Of a stretch of DNA of 64,000 nt, positions 27,301-37,220 are shown one piece after another. The stretch is from Gerris lacustris. Taxonomy: Eukaryota > Arthropoda > Insecta > Hemiptera > Gerridae. The DNA is taken from positions 29,139,427-29,203,426 of the forward strand of contig OX578283.1 in the NCBI GenBank assembly GCA_951217055.1. The letters are read 5' to 3'. The translations under genes and the position numbers were made by a program. The notes under the pieces were generated by a model. It saw only the letters and a program-made list of their open reading frames with translations. It had not been told where the DNA came from and did not search any database. Every line of letters starts with the position of its first letter. Within the stretch, counting starts at the first letter, position 1.

Positions 27301-30300
27301 CTGTGGCCTAGAAAATGACCGTCGCTGAATAAAACAGTTGTATCACTTAAATCTGAAGTATTATACATTTTCTCCCAGTTCTTGGACAATGGAGTTTGAA
27401 AGTAAGAGAATGTCATTACTTCTTTGCTATCATTTGACATGAATATAGGTGGATTTGTTCCAATGACAAATGGATCTTTCGTGTGACATTCTTGCTCAGA
27501 AGCTTGTCTCGTATGAGAGCTTGATAATGATATATTATTAGCAGGAGACCTATTGACAGAGTTAAATATAGCAGCAACTTCAGAGTCATCTTCTTCTTTC
27601 TGCAAAAATAAAAATAAAATAATAATAATAATTATTATTTATGAGGCAAAAAAAGTTTAGCTTGTATTTTCATTAACGCAAAAAATAACTTGTTTTATTT
27701 GTCTTATAACTTTTTTTAATAAGAGCAATGGCCAATGGAAATTAAGTTGCAGATCAACTTTAATTGCTAATAATTAATTTTTTTTTTTTTTAATTTTATG
27801 GAAATATATAACATTTTTACTTACTTTTTCGTTTACTGGAGATAAAGAAGTTGACATTTTCTTTTTTATAGGAGCAATGAAAGGAGCTAAAGCTTTGATA
27901 TAGTAGGTTTCTTCTGTAATTTCATCAGGACTAAGTCTTGATTTCTCCCAGAAAGTTATCTTCTAAAATTCATAACAATATAACAGAAACATTTTCACCA
28001 ACTTTAGTATGATATCTAGAACTTCTTAATATTGTATTTAGGAAAAAAAAAAAATAATACTATTAATGGCTGAGGGCACCTAATACTATTAATGGAGAAG
28101 AGGTTTACTGCTCAAATTTTTATGGCAGGTTCATCAAACAGGTCATCGCTTTTGAAGAAACATCTATGCCACATCAAATTATCAAAATTGCCTTAAGTAT
28201 GTTATGTGTAATACCAGCAAGGATGTGATAGCATCACATCTTCACATGTGTCCTAGATTATAGGTTGCAATCCAGACTTAATAAAGTGCGCACTTGGAAA
28301 GGCACTTTGATTTCCAGGCCAAGATGGTTAGCTTTTGAAAGAAAAAATTGTTATTAACAAAATATGTTTTAAAAGCAAACCCTTCTCCCATTATCAAATT
28401 TGCACTTGTAGGCGCATCCCTAAGCACCCTTCAATTCGTACAGAAAAATAGAATGAGAATCTTTAATCTTAAAATCATACCTGAGCCAATAAAGCAGAAA
28501 GTAAACTTGAGGTAAGAGATTTATTAATGGTTTGGAACTGTGGTTCTTCTTTTTGTCTGCATTTTTCAGCACTTTCAATGCCCATAAGTACAATAGCTAA
28601 CTTCTGTGTAATTTTACTCTCTCGTTCAGCTTTACTTTGCCTCAACAACAAATATTTACTTCTCTTTGATTTACCTGCATAAAAAATAGACTGCAAATTA
28701 GTGTGGCACATAGCTTCCTCGCATCCTATGACATACTATATTTATTTTATGCTTGTACAAGCTATTATTGTCTAATTTATTTAATATTTTCCCCTGGTTT
28801 TTGATATGTCAAAATTGTTTTGATTTTTTACATGAATTGAGGTATTAGGCCACTCCCTGACTTGTTGGTAGGGTATCGGTGCGGTATCGATAAACTCGTA
28901 CGCTCGGTACCGATTCGGTAAAGATCCTTTACCGAGCGCCTATATCTTACTGAAAGAAAGCCTTTTATTGCCATTAAAAATTAGCATTAACAAAATATAA
29001 CAAATCAAAATATCTTCTCGAAAAAAACATGATTTCTCTTTTATAAGTAAACAAATATCTTAATGAGTCCTCCCTAACTAGGGCGGTAAGGAATCGGTAT
29101 ACAGAGAGTCGGTACGAACAAGGAGTAAAAACAGAAGCAGTAAAGTAATATTAATTAAGTTAATAATAATTATTATTTAATAATTATTATTTAGTTATTT
29201 TGGTAACACACTATAATAGTATCTTCTTCTGATGACGATATAATCACGCCACGACACTACCGTTACTGCAAGATTCCACCGAAAGTATACTGACAAGTGG
29301 GGAGATGAAGGCGGTATCGGTAAGATATTGGTAAAGCAGAAAATACTGGTACCAATACCGTACCGACAAGTAAGGGAGCGGCCTTAATTTAGCAAAAGCT
29401 AAAGAGCGCAGAGAGTTGAAAATAAGCTGGGGCTATCTGAGGTCTACTTTCGACAAACCAATCAAATTTCATAAAAATCTGATAAGTACTTTGGAAGATA
29501 TAGGTGTAAATAAATCTATGTTTGTTGACATGTTAAAGAGAAACACATGGGCACAGAAGGTTGAAATTTATATGGGACCAACAATGGTCTAATTATGGCC
29601 AACCGTAGAAATTTCATTCAAATTGGGCGTGTAGTTTTAAAGATATGTTGGTTCACAAAAATTGAGCTACAGACCAAAAGGGAACTAAAAATGTTCCCTG
29701 GTGTCTGAAACGGATTTCTGTCTTGAAATTTTTGAAATCAGAGATATAAAATATTTTTGTTCTTCAGAACGATAACATAGCTTCCGTTACCTTTGGTAAG
29801 CACGGGAAGAAAATGCATAATTAGTTTCTTTTAATTTCTTAACATTTTAGAATGTATAATAAGTAATCTATCAAAAAGCTTTTGCTCGGTACAAATGAAA
29901 ATGGGACAAGTAAATTCAAAACATGGGCCTTCTCTAAAATGTAGATGGACATACAGATATGAGACTAAAAATGTTCTTTGATGTTTGAAACTCATTTAGA
30001 TTGAGGAAAAGTTAAGCTTTTTCTTCAGAAGATAAAAATGCTTGTGTACCCTTTGGTAAGCTCAGAAGCAACTTCAAAATTATAACACTAAATTAATTGT
30101 AAGGAAAAATGTTCATGAGCCTTAAAAATAAAAAAATCATATAAAAAAAAACTCACTATTCCATTTTAACAAAGGAACTTTGCACTCTGAAGATGATCCG
30201 CTACATTCACGGACTTTTTGTCCCTGGCTACCCCCAGGTTTGAATATTTCATCCTGAAATAAAAAGGTAAATAAATAAAAATAATTAAGCAATCTTAATA

Positions 30301-33300
30301 GAGAAAATTGAAAATCTTTTTAAAATATTTAGACTTAATAATTCAAAGTTTACTAAAATAATCCTTACATTTTGATCGTAAGTTTATAGGTCAAACTATC
30401 CATTCCAAAATATGATCAAACAATTATTTTTAATTATTTCTTTTTAAAATTAGATTTATGCTACAAATCATTAAATAAAGCATTATACCTGCAAGAAAAT
30501 CTGAAAAAATCAGGCATTAACCATTAACAAGTGGGATTAATTTGCTGCAGGTACCAACATCTATCAACTTGAGATAGTCATGTGACGCCAATAATTTAGA
30601 ATTTTAGTTTCCTGGCTTTACTAGCCAATACTTTTAGTTCTTATTGAGAAATTTTCTCTAAGGTAGATGGACAGACATTTCCACCTGGTTTTATGTCGTG
30701 GTTTAATAATTTTCCAAACTACTTTTACGAAATATTACTGACCGAATGTGCCCAACAGATTGCCCGTAAATAAGTACCTGTTCAAGAATTTCTTAAGCAA
30801 ATTAACAATTCTCAAGTAGAGACAACACTGTATCCAGACAAAGGTAGTTTTTCTGAAGCAAAACCATTTCAGAAAAACCACATGCTTAAGATGCAAATGG
30901 TAGCAACAACTAGAATACCTGTGGTATCTCTAATTATAAGTTTGAGATACTGCAACCAAGAGCTAATCCAAATAATTTCTGTCTGTTACTGTTCCTCAAC
31001 CCTCACTCTAAGCCAATATTAAAAGAAATGATTACCTCATTTAAAGTAAAATCGGGTATGCCAAGAATCCTCCTCTGTTTCCAATATTCAGTATGTATTT
31101 TGATCAGCTCAGCTGCAGAGGTATCGCTGACACAGGATGGACGTATGCAGTTTTTACTTATATGGGTATTTATCTCCTCTTCAAATTTAAAACAGAAAGG
31201 ACAAGGGATAACAGAAGCAACTGAGGCATCAAAATAATCCGTTTTCTTAACAATATTTGCTTTGGTACGTTTACTTTTCACATTAGGGCTTCCTGGATTT
31301 TCATTATCTGGACTAGATTTTTTCTTAGGGCTAACTCCGTTACATTTTTTATGTGGACTATTATTCTTTAAAGTTGGGACATCATCATCAGATTTCTTCT
31401 TGACAATTTTCTTGGTGGCAAAGAGGTCAAAACTATCATCAAATTCATGGCTCAGTCTTGATTTTACAGGTTTTGATTGATTAGCTGGGATTTCTGAGGT
31501 ATCTAAAGAGTTGTCCGAAAAATTATTTAGCTCAATATTCTCCGAACTGAAAAAATAAATAAATGCTTTATAAGTAGGGGTCCTCTTAAGTATGCTTTTT
31601 TGTGTTGGGTCATGAAGGAGTGAAAAGAATAGTAGCTAAAGTTATTTCATTCTTTTTAAAATTGGCTATATTTTGTCCCTAGAGGGACGTCATCAGGCCT
31701 TTAATCAAGATATTTCAAAATGATTATTTACTGACAGTACCAACTTGTATATTATAATTACATTTTCTGATCAAACAACTATTACACTCATACTACATAC
31801 TACACACAAATATCTTCAGACCTCATACCCTACCTAGATTCTATTAATAAAATGGAGACCAAAAATGATACCTGTTACATATGCTTGTAGTTGTTATAGA
31901 ATAGATTAACACTGGCTATTTTATACAAAAAAAGTTCAAAAAGTAATGCAAAAAAATAAAGAAGCAGCTCTAGCATGTCATACTGAAGAACTAAAACATA
32001 AAATACAATTTTCACAAACCTCTATTTAAAGAAAGAATATAATTATTATAAAAGAAAACTTCTAGAAGCCATAATTATTTTCTTTTCACCCTAATACCAT
32101 AATTTATAAAACAGATAATAAAGATCTCAACAAGTTTTACCCAGGTGTTTTTGATAATAACCAAATAATCTAAATTGAAGAATTTATAAAAAAAAAAAAA
32201 ATATGTGTGAGACTCTCACGCATTAGAATTGAAACTTAAGTTCTAGAAAAAGTTGCTGTTATGTTCCCTCCTACATAATATTAATACATAATATCTTTGT
32301 TTAGTGTCAATAGGTTTTTTTTTTTTTTTTTTTAATTTTAATTAATAAAAATTTTTTATAAAATGTTAGCGAATAATGAAAAAAAAAGATGAAAACAATA
32401 TTTATATAAATATATATATTAATTATCAAAATGTGTACAATAATATGCTTATATACATATTCTGTGCATTGGAAAAATCATCTACTCTTGTAGTGTAATG
32501 GTCAGCTTGTCTGACATCAAATTCAGAGGTCAATGGTTTGAAACTCCTCCAGGTGAAACATTTTTTTACAGGTAAATCAACTGCCAACTTTGACCGGCAG
32601 TTGATAAAATATCTCTCACTTGGTGGAGTCTCAAAATAAAAACTTACAACTTCACATCAAAAATGTTTCACGAGTCTTGAAACGCGAACTTCGTTTCCCG
32701 ATGTGGGTTTCAAACAAGCAAATTTACTCTACCGTGGCTAAAGAAGTTTCACTTCAATAATTAAATAAGCAATAGTTTAGTGTTATGATATTTTTAATTA
32801 TTTTATATATTTTTTTAAAGGTTTCTATTGGTTTATTTTATTTTAGTTAATTTATTCTCTAGTCTATTATCTCTGGTGTGCAAGCTGTCTTTGAACCCTG
32901 CAAGCTGTCGTGTTGTTTCTAAAACAACTGTAAGTCATAAAATAAAAAGAAAAAAAAGAGATTATTGAAAGGCCTCTAGTATTCATAGTTGGAATAGAGC
33001 AGGTGCAGTTCATATTGATTCACTCAGTTCATCATGTGAAGAAAAAAATTGTAATCTCAACTGAAAACATAACAGAGAGCATTATATTAAGATATTATTT
33101 AATTAAGTGAAAAATAGAAGCCTTGATAATTACCCCCCCCAGATTATTATTTCTCCCCTTATCTCTCTCTTTAAAATACAGATAATCAGCACTTTAAATA
33201 AGTTTATCTATTGATACGAAATGTAGAAAGTTTAGATTGTAGAAAGTGATTCTTTGCATTCTTGAATTCATAATTCCTCTTTTTTTCCACCCTAGTGCGG

Positions 33301-34733
33301 TAAAAAATAAGAATTCTTCACCTTAACACACGATTAGAGAGTTTGTTTACATTTAACAAAACTTTATATCGAATTTTTAGTGAAAAACAATAATTGATTT
33401 ATGTCATTATGACAAAAATGAGGAGAATAATATGCCTCCCGAAATAATTAATTCGGCACAAAATACAACTAATGAATTAATGTCATCTTTATCAAAAGAG
33501 AAATACAAACTTACATAGAGGAAGTTTATTAAATATTTTTTTCTGTATTTATTATTAAAATCCAACAATTGTAGATAAAGTACGGTATGCAACTCATATG
33601 AAAACTGCATTTTTCTTTGCTCGTATGGTTTTAATATCCTCGCTGTCGCTCGGGTGCAAACTCCACACTCGCATGCGAAATGCTACTTTCCGCACTAGAC
33701 ACGGATATACATAAGTTGTATAAAGGGTGTTTTTAACAATTATCTATCCAAACCTTCATGATATGATTTGTAAGGATAAAACATTCAAGAAATACCACAA
33801 TATATATAGTCCTATCTTGCTTAGTTTTTATGAGTACAATTGCTGTTCGATCAGAAATTGCGATTATATACAACTGGTTATTGTTTATAGATAATAATGT
33901 TAAAATACATTGATTACAAGCCTGATGATGTCCCTCTAGGGACGAAAGATAGCCATTTAACAAAAAAAAAAAAAGAAAAAAAAAAAGAATAATAGCTTCA
34001 GCTAGTTTCTTTCCACCCCTGGTCGTCCCAAAACGAAAAAAGCACTATTAAAAAATAAATGTTTTTTAGTAACAAAGGTTTATTAAAAAAATATATACAA
34101 AACAATAAGAAAATTTAACAACTGTTATTGTGATACATTTTCTAGATATGAAATGTCTTTTAGTTATACATTTTTCTATCCAAACAAGTAGACCACACAA
34201 GTAAAAACCTCATCAAAGTAAGCTACAAGTGAGCTTACACCAAAGTTTTAAAATCTAAATAAAAAAATTGGTCACTTTAAAAACACATATTGAGGTTGAT
34301 AACAATCTCTGAGAGGTCACAAGAAGATGTTTCTAGCATGGAAACATCTTTCCATGCTAGAAATACTTTTGCAGATTTACCTCTCACCCAAAGATGCGCT
34401 GCTCTTGAAAGACTTAATTTTTTTCTTACTTTCTTTTGTTATATAATTTACATACATTTATATTTTTATTTTAAGTGAGTTTTACACATAAAATTTAAAT
34501 ATTATTTGAGTAGAAACAATTTATTCTCAGTACATTTACACCCTAATCTATTCAGAAGGTTTGTTTCTATTCTATATTTTCCATAGATAGATAGAGGAAG
34601 GAGATAGAGTAGAACGAAGAATGGAAAAAAAAAGTTTTTACCTGGATAAAAGAAATCCTGTAATGCTTCCACTTGTTGCATCATATTTAATTCTTTTGCG
34701 CTTTTTGTTAGCTAAACTATTTTTATTAGACAT
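21381..34733 (-). CDS. SLX4: SLX4/MUS312 structure-specific endonuclease scaffold, 9 coding exons, 1063 aa
   Basis: Scaffold that binds SLX1 and other structure-specific nucleases in the nucleus for Holliday junction and crosslink repair (family knowledge). Coding exons, 5' to 3': 34733-34642, 31546-31036, 30253-30157, 28674-28481, 27962-27825, 27599-25980, 23398-23148, 21790-21681, 21559-21381; every junction is GT-AG and in phase. Visible domains: a UBZ4-like finger (CPFC at 146-149, then H159 and C164); BTB/POZ at about 419-525; SAP-like segment at about 872-914 spanning the exon 6/7 junction; and a C-terminal SLX1-binding/CCD segment at 1006-1063. The rest is low-complexity, Ser/Asp/Lys-rich linker. 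Length is close to insect MUS312 and much shorter than the vertebrate protein. The start is the first ATG after in-frame TAA TAA. An XPF-binding MLR should lie between the finger and BTB, but I cannot identify it confidently. Domain order makes the call strong; exon 1 is the least certain. Confidence 0.92.
21858..22440 (+). repeat. Interspersed repeat, copy B, in the last-but-two SLX4 intron
   Basis: Second copy of the repeat at 2850-3535, with a deletion in the part after AGTGCCCCCATATTTGGAGT. It lies between SLX4 exons 23398-23148 and 21790-21681, antisense to the gene. Confidence 0.8.
23990..24250 (-). pseudogene. Inverted upstream RT segment of the same element
   Basis: Minus-strand frame with LVSLDVASLFTNIPVNS, the segment that normally precedes the part encoded from 24251 on the plus strand. 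It diverges from the plus copy after FTKIS, so everything left of about 24045 is probably host or another sequence. Confidence 0.8.
24240..25025 (+). pseudogene. Penelope-like reverse transcriptase fragment
   Basis: Fingers/palm region with GTAMGSSLGPILADV and the YVDD catalytic box (KYVDDI), followed by the FLDTLV and WYRKP segments typical of Penelope-like RT. The first few codons come from the inversion junction, not a true start. The RT N-terminus is absent in this orientation. Confidence 0.88.
25080..25431 (+). pseudogene. GIY-YIG endonuclease domain, nonsense-mutated
   Basis: Frame reads IIYKIDCSDC, then an in-frame TAA where the family has the Tyr of the YIGQT-type motif, then VGQTSQFLHKRIYQHK and a later conserved Glu (NILEMYYIS). 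Separated from the RT by stops and a probable frameshift at 25020-25075. The domain is characteristic of Penelope-like elements. Confidence 0.85.
25710..25745 (+). ncRNA. Hammerhead-like motif at the Penelope-like 3' end
   Basis: CTGATGA at 25710-25716, possible stem II GCT (25718-25720) with AGC (25730-25732), and GAAAC at 25733. An alternative hairpin TGCTAA with TTAGCA encloses the core. Stem II is weak, so this copy may be inactive. Confidence 0.5.
26060..26222 (-). repeat. Two-copy 26-residue repeat inside SLX4 exon 6
   Basis: Within the linker between BTB and SAP the protein reads two near-identical units of about 26 residues, each beginning GKSVQ and containing SPVCQSTPTQPI. The DNA units are about 78 bp and remain in frame. 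This is a recent in-frame tandem duplication in a disordered segment. Confidence 0.85.
28848..29383. mobile_element. PIF/Harbinger-like MITE, 536 bp, with TTA duplication
   Basis: Left end GGCCACTCCCTGACTTGTTG, right end CAAGTAAGGGAGCGGCC, with inner GGTATCGGT-type repeats. TTA flanks both sides (28845-28847 and 29384-29386). It sits in an SLX4 intron. No transposase. Confidence 0.85.
29449..29815 (+). repeat. Solo arm of the foldback family
   Basis: Resembles the right arm at 1555-1925: GTGTAAATAAATCTATG, ATGGGACCAACAATGG and GGATTTCTGTCTTG in the same order. Located in an SLX4 intron. Confidence 0.65.
31601..31800 (-). mobile_element. Penelope-like terminal fragment, minus strand
   Basis: Minus strand carries CTGATGA (31696-31690), stem II GTCCC-TCTA-GGGAC, then AAAA instead of GAAA. 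Both flanks align with the plus-strand fragment at 33830-34030, including a TGATCAGAAA block upstream and an AATAGCT-type block downstream. The core is mutated and probably not catalytic. Confidence 0.6.
32175..32765. repeat. tRNA-like interspersed repeat, copy 1 (interrupted)
   Basis: Outer parts match 48985-49335: GCATTAGAA-TGAAACTT-AGTTCTAGAA at the left and AAAGAAGTTTCACTTCAA at the right. Read on the minus strand, the right part resembles a tRNA with a GGTAGAGT A-box-like string and a TTTCAAGACTC B-box-like string. The middle is longer than in the other copy. Confidence 0.55.
32482..32552 (+). ncRNA. Degenerate tRNA-like sequence
   Basis: TAGTGTAATGGTCAGC looks like the A box and D arm of Glu/Asp-type tRNAs, and GGTTTGAAACTCC like a decayed B box at correct spacing. 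It does not fold into a clean cloverleaf, so this is a pseudo-tRNA or SINE head. Confidence 0.4.
33290..33692 (-). repeat. Inverted copy of the repeat at 4478-4725
   Basis: See the partner entry. It lies in the first SLX4 intron. The minus-strand frame over it is part of the repeat. Confidence 0.7.
33830..34030 (+). mobile_element. Penelope-like terminal fragment with hammerhead-like core
   Basis: CTGATGA at 33923-33929, perfect stem II GTCCC (33931-33935), loop TCTA, GGGAC (33940-33944), then GAAA at 33945. This is the best-preserved core in the window. A-rich sequence follows at 33961-33988. Opposite in orientation to the fragment at 31601-31800. Confidence 0.65.
34330..34363. repeat. Perfect hairpin, 15-bp arms, 4-nt loop
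   Basis: TTTCTAGCATGGAAA, loop CATC, TTTCCATGCTAGAAA. No run of T follows and it lies in the first SLX4 intron; no known role. Confidence 0.9.
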
Positions 34734-34735
34734 AC

Positions 34736-34741
34736 TTTATT
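34736..34741 (-). terminator. AATAAA between the small membrane gene and SLX4
   Basis: The only canonical hexamer in the 68-bp gap, 61 nt after the stop of the upstream gene and 2 nt before the SLX4 ATG. Cleavage 10-30 nt downstream would fall within SLX4 coding sequence, so if it is used the two transcription units overlap. Confidence 0.4.
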
Positions 34742-34801
34742 AAAATTAAAAAAACAGGTAACTAAACTACTTATTTAAAAATAGGGCAAGATTTATACAA
34801 A

Positions 34802-37220
34802 TCAACCCTGCTTCTTAGTGATTTCTGAAATCTTTTCTTCGAGGCTAGTGGGCACTTGCCCAAAATTAAGAGCATATCTCTTTCTTTTACGGTCCTCTGG
34901 AGTAGTAAACCAGTCTTCATTCATTGCAGACGTAAAATTTTGAAATCCTTGAGAGAAACTGAAAAATAATAAATTGACTGAACTATAATATAACATATGT
35001 ATATACTAACCAAATGGTAAATAAAAAAGGACTGATTTACAGGTCAACAAGAGAGTAATTTATTATTATTTTGTGTAAAAGGTACAGTTTAAGACAATCA
35101 AACTACACCAAATGGTATGGTATCCTCTCATTTACAAATAAATTATTACCTATTTTTCATACACACCATGTATGAAAGTGGGATGACAATCTAAGTTTAC
35201 CAAAATGCAGTAAATTATGTCTGCTAATCTAAGCTTAGTTGGTTGTTTTAGCCAACTTTAGATAGATTTTTATAGAATAAGTTTGTTCCAACCACACTTC
35301 AAACTAGTTTGAAACTGTCTGACACATGCGCATTAGGAATAGGGCGTTCCAACGAAGCCCAAACTCAAACTCTGACAGTTAGTCGGTTGTTCCAACTAGG
35401 CTCTGATTGAATCACGGATTAGTTTCGGACCAGTCAGAGCAGTCATCGGTGGCAGGGACTAGTAGTTTGGAGTTTGGGTGAACAGAAACTTCCGCTTCAT
35501 TGGTTTGGTTTTGCTCGCCTATTATTCTCCTTTCTCTTAACATGAAGTTCTAACTGCACAAAAACTGACTGTATATAGAAATCAAACAGAGAGGTAACTG
35601 ATATTCTTCGCTGCTTCCTCTCTTTAAATTATCAAAGTTATTAAGGAAGTTGAAGATATTAATGTAATAATCAGACAAATATAAGAGTCAGATGATCCTT
35701 CAATGGGTCTAAAACATGGACTCTATTGAGCGATGACATAAATGTCTCAAATAAGTGGGAAAGGAAAATTTTAAGGAGAGTATAGAGCTACTAATGATCA
35801 AGGGTCCTAAAGAGCTAATACTAATAAAAAAAGCCGAGGCTTGTCTCAGTGAGTAAAAGAAACAGGCATTAATGGTTAGAGCACATACAAAGAATAGACA
35901 AAAATATCAAGGTAAAAATAATTTATGAAGGTAATCTAAGAAGACAGAGACTTCCTTATAAGATAATTTGACGATTTAGCGGTGATATAAAAAAAATCAA
36001 AGGTAGGGCAGGAAGACAGAAGATATGAAAATATGGTATAATTGCCATGGGAGCCAAGACTCTTGTGGGTTGTAAGTATTAAGGGCACCTTACACGGTCA
36101 ATGTGATAGGCATTCTGACTGAATAAATCAGACTGACAATCCTAAATTCAATCACAAACGACCCTACACTTAACAGTCAGATTGACTAACGGAATGAGAT
36201 AATTTCAGTTCAATTGACAGCAAAGTAACTTCAAGTGCAGATTTTGCTTAAGAAGAAGGCTTGTTTGGCCATTGTCGTTGCATTGGCCAAGACCCCCCTT
36301 TAGATGTACACTCCAGTTACAGTTGGAAAATAGCACAAATATCTATTTGAGACTCGTGAAAAGTAGTGGTATTCCCATTGAATACTTTGCAGTTTGGCAC
36401 AATGAAATAATCTCCATAGAAGTCAGTTCAGTTCTAAGTTAATATTACTAGAAATGAAGGAAGATTAATACTAAACTACAAAGGTAAGTACTAAACTAAT
36501 TTTGCTAGCCATCAGATTATAATGAGCTAAAAAATCGTTGTATCATCCAAAAACCTAAATTAAATCTAACACGTAAAGACAATACTCTCAAATTAGTCAC
36601 CTCGACTAAACAACTATAATATATAGCCTTTATCCATCCATCTTTAATAACCTTTTATCTAATGCAACTTAAAAATACTAGAACAGACTAAAAGACCATT
36701 ATTCAAAAACAAATCCCTGACATCTGACCTTGAGCTGATACCATAAACTGGATATTATACACAGAAACTTAATTCAAAGAACCATTTTTGTGTTTTGAAT
36801 AAACCATGGTCCAGATTTAATGTAAAATTAGTTTGTTCTTGGATATTTTACATTGAGAAGTTCATTTTCTTTACTTAAGTTAGATTAAATATTGAGTTTA
36901 CCTGTTTAATTTAAACAATATATTTCTTTTATAAGATAGTACAAATGTAAATCTTGACTAACTTTGATTATTTTTGTTCAGCTTACTTAACAATATCACG
37001 GTCTACCTTGAAAATATTAAAAGCTTGTTTTTTTATAAGATACCTCTGATTAAAGTTATAAAAAAAAGAATAAAAGTCATTAGAAAATTTACCACATAAG
37101 AACTCCAGAAACGATTCCAATTCCGAGAGTAGCTAAAGCTATATAATTGCGAACATAATAAATTTTAGTACCTTTAGTTCGACGCACTTTAGTAAAACCT
37201 TTGAAATAATCAAAAGCCAT
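34802..37220 (-). CDS. Unrecognised 94-aa single-pass membrane protein, 2 coding exons
   Basis: Exons 37220-37093 and 34958-34802 join in phase 2 through GTAAAT and a TTTTTCAG acceptor. The protein has a short basic N-terminus (FKGFTKVRRTKGTK), one hydrophobic segment at about residues 26-43 (IALATLGIGIVSGVLM), then a polar tail with NEDWFTTPEDRKRKRYALNF and a charged C-terminus ending KKQG. The size, basic leader and single helix resemble small mitochondrial inner-membrane assembly factors, but I do not recognise the family and assign no function. An in-frame ATG at 37295 would add 25 residues; the ATG at 37220 has A at -3 and gives the cleaner N-terminus. It lies immediately upstream of SLX4 on the same strand, 68 bp from stop to start. 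The clean splice and non-random composition support a real gene. Confidence 0.75.
35278..35480. repeat. Rearranged relative of the MITE at 10530-10656
   Basis: GTTTGTTCCAACCACACTTC and AAACTAGTTTGAAACTGTC match the ends of the other element, followed by further copies of GTTCCAAC in both orientations. Located in the intron of the small membrane gene. Confidence 0.55.
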
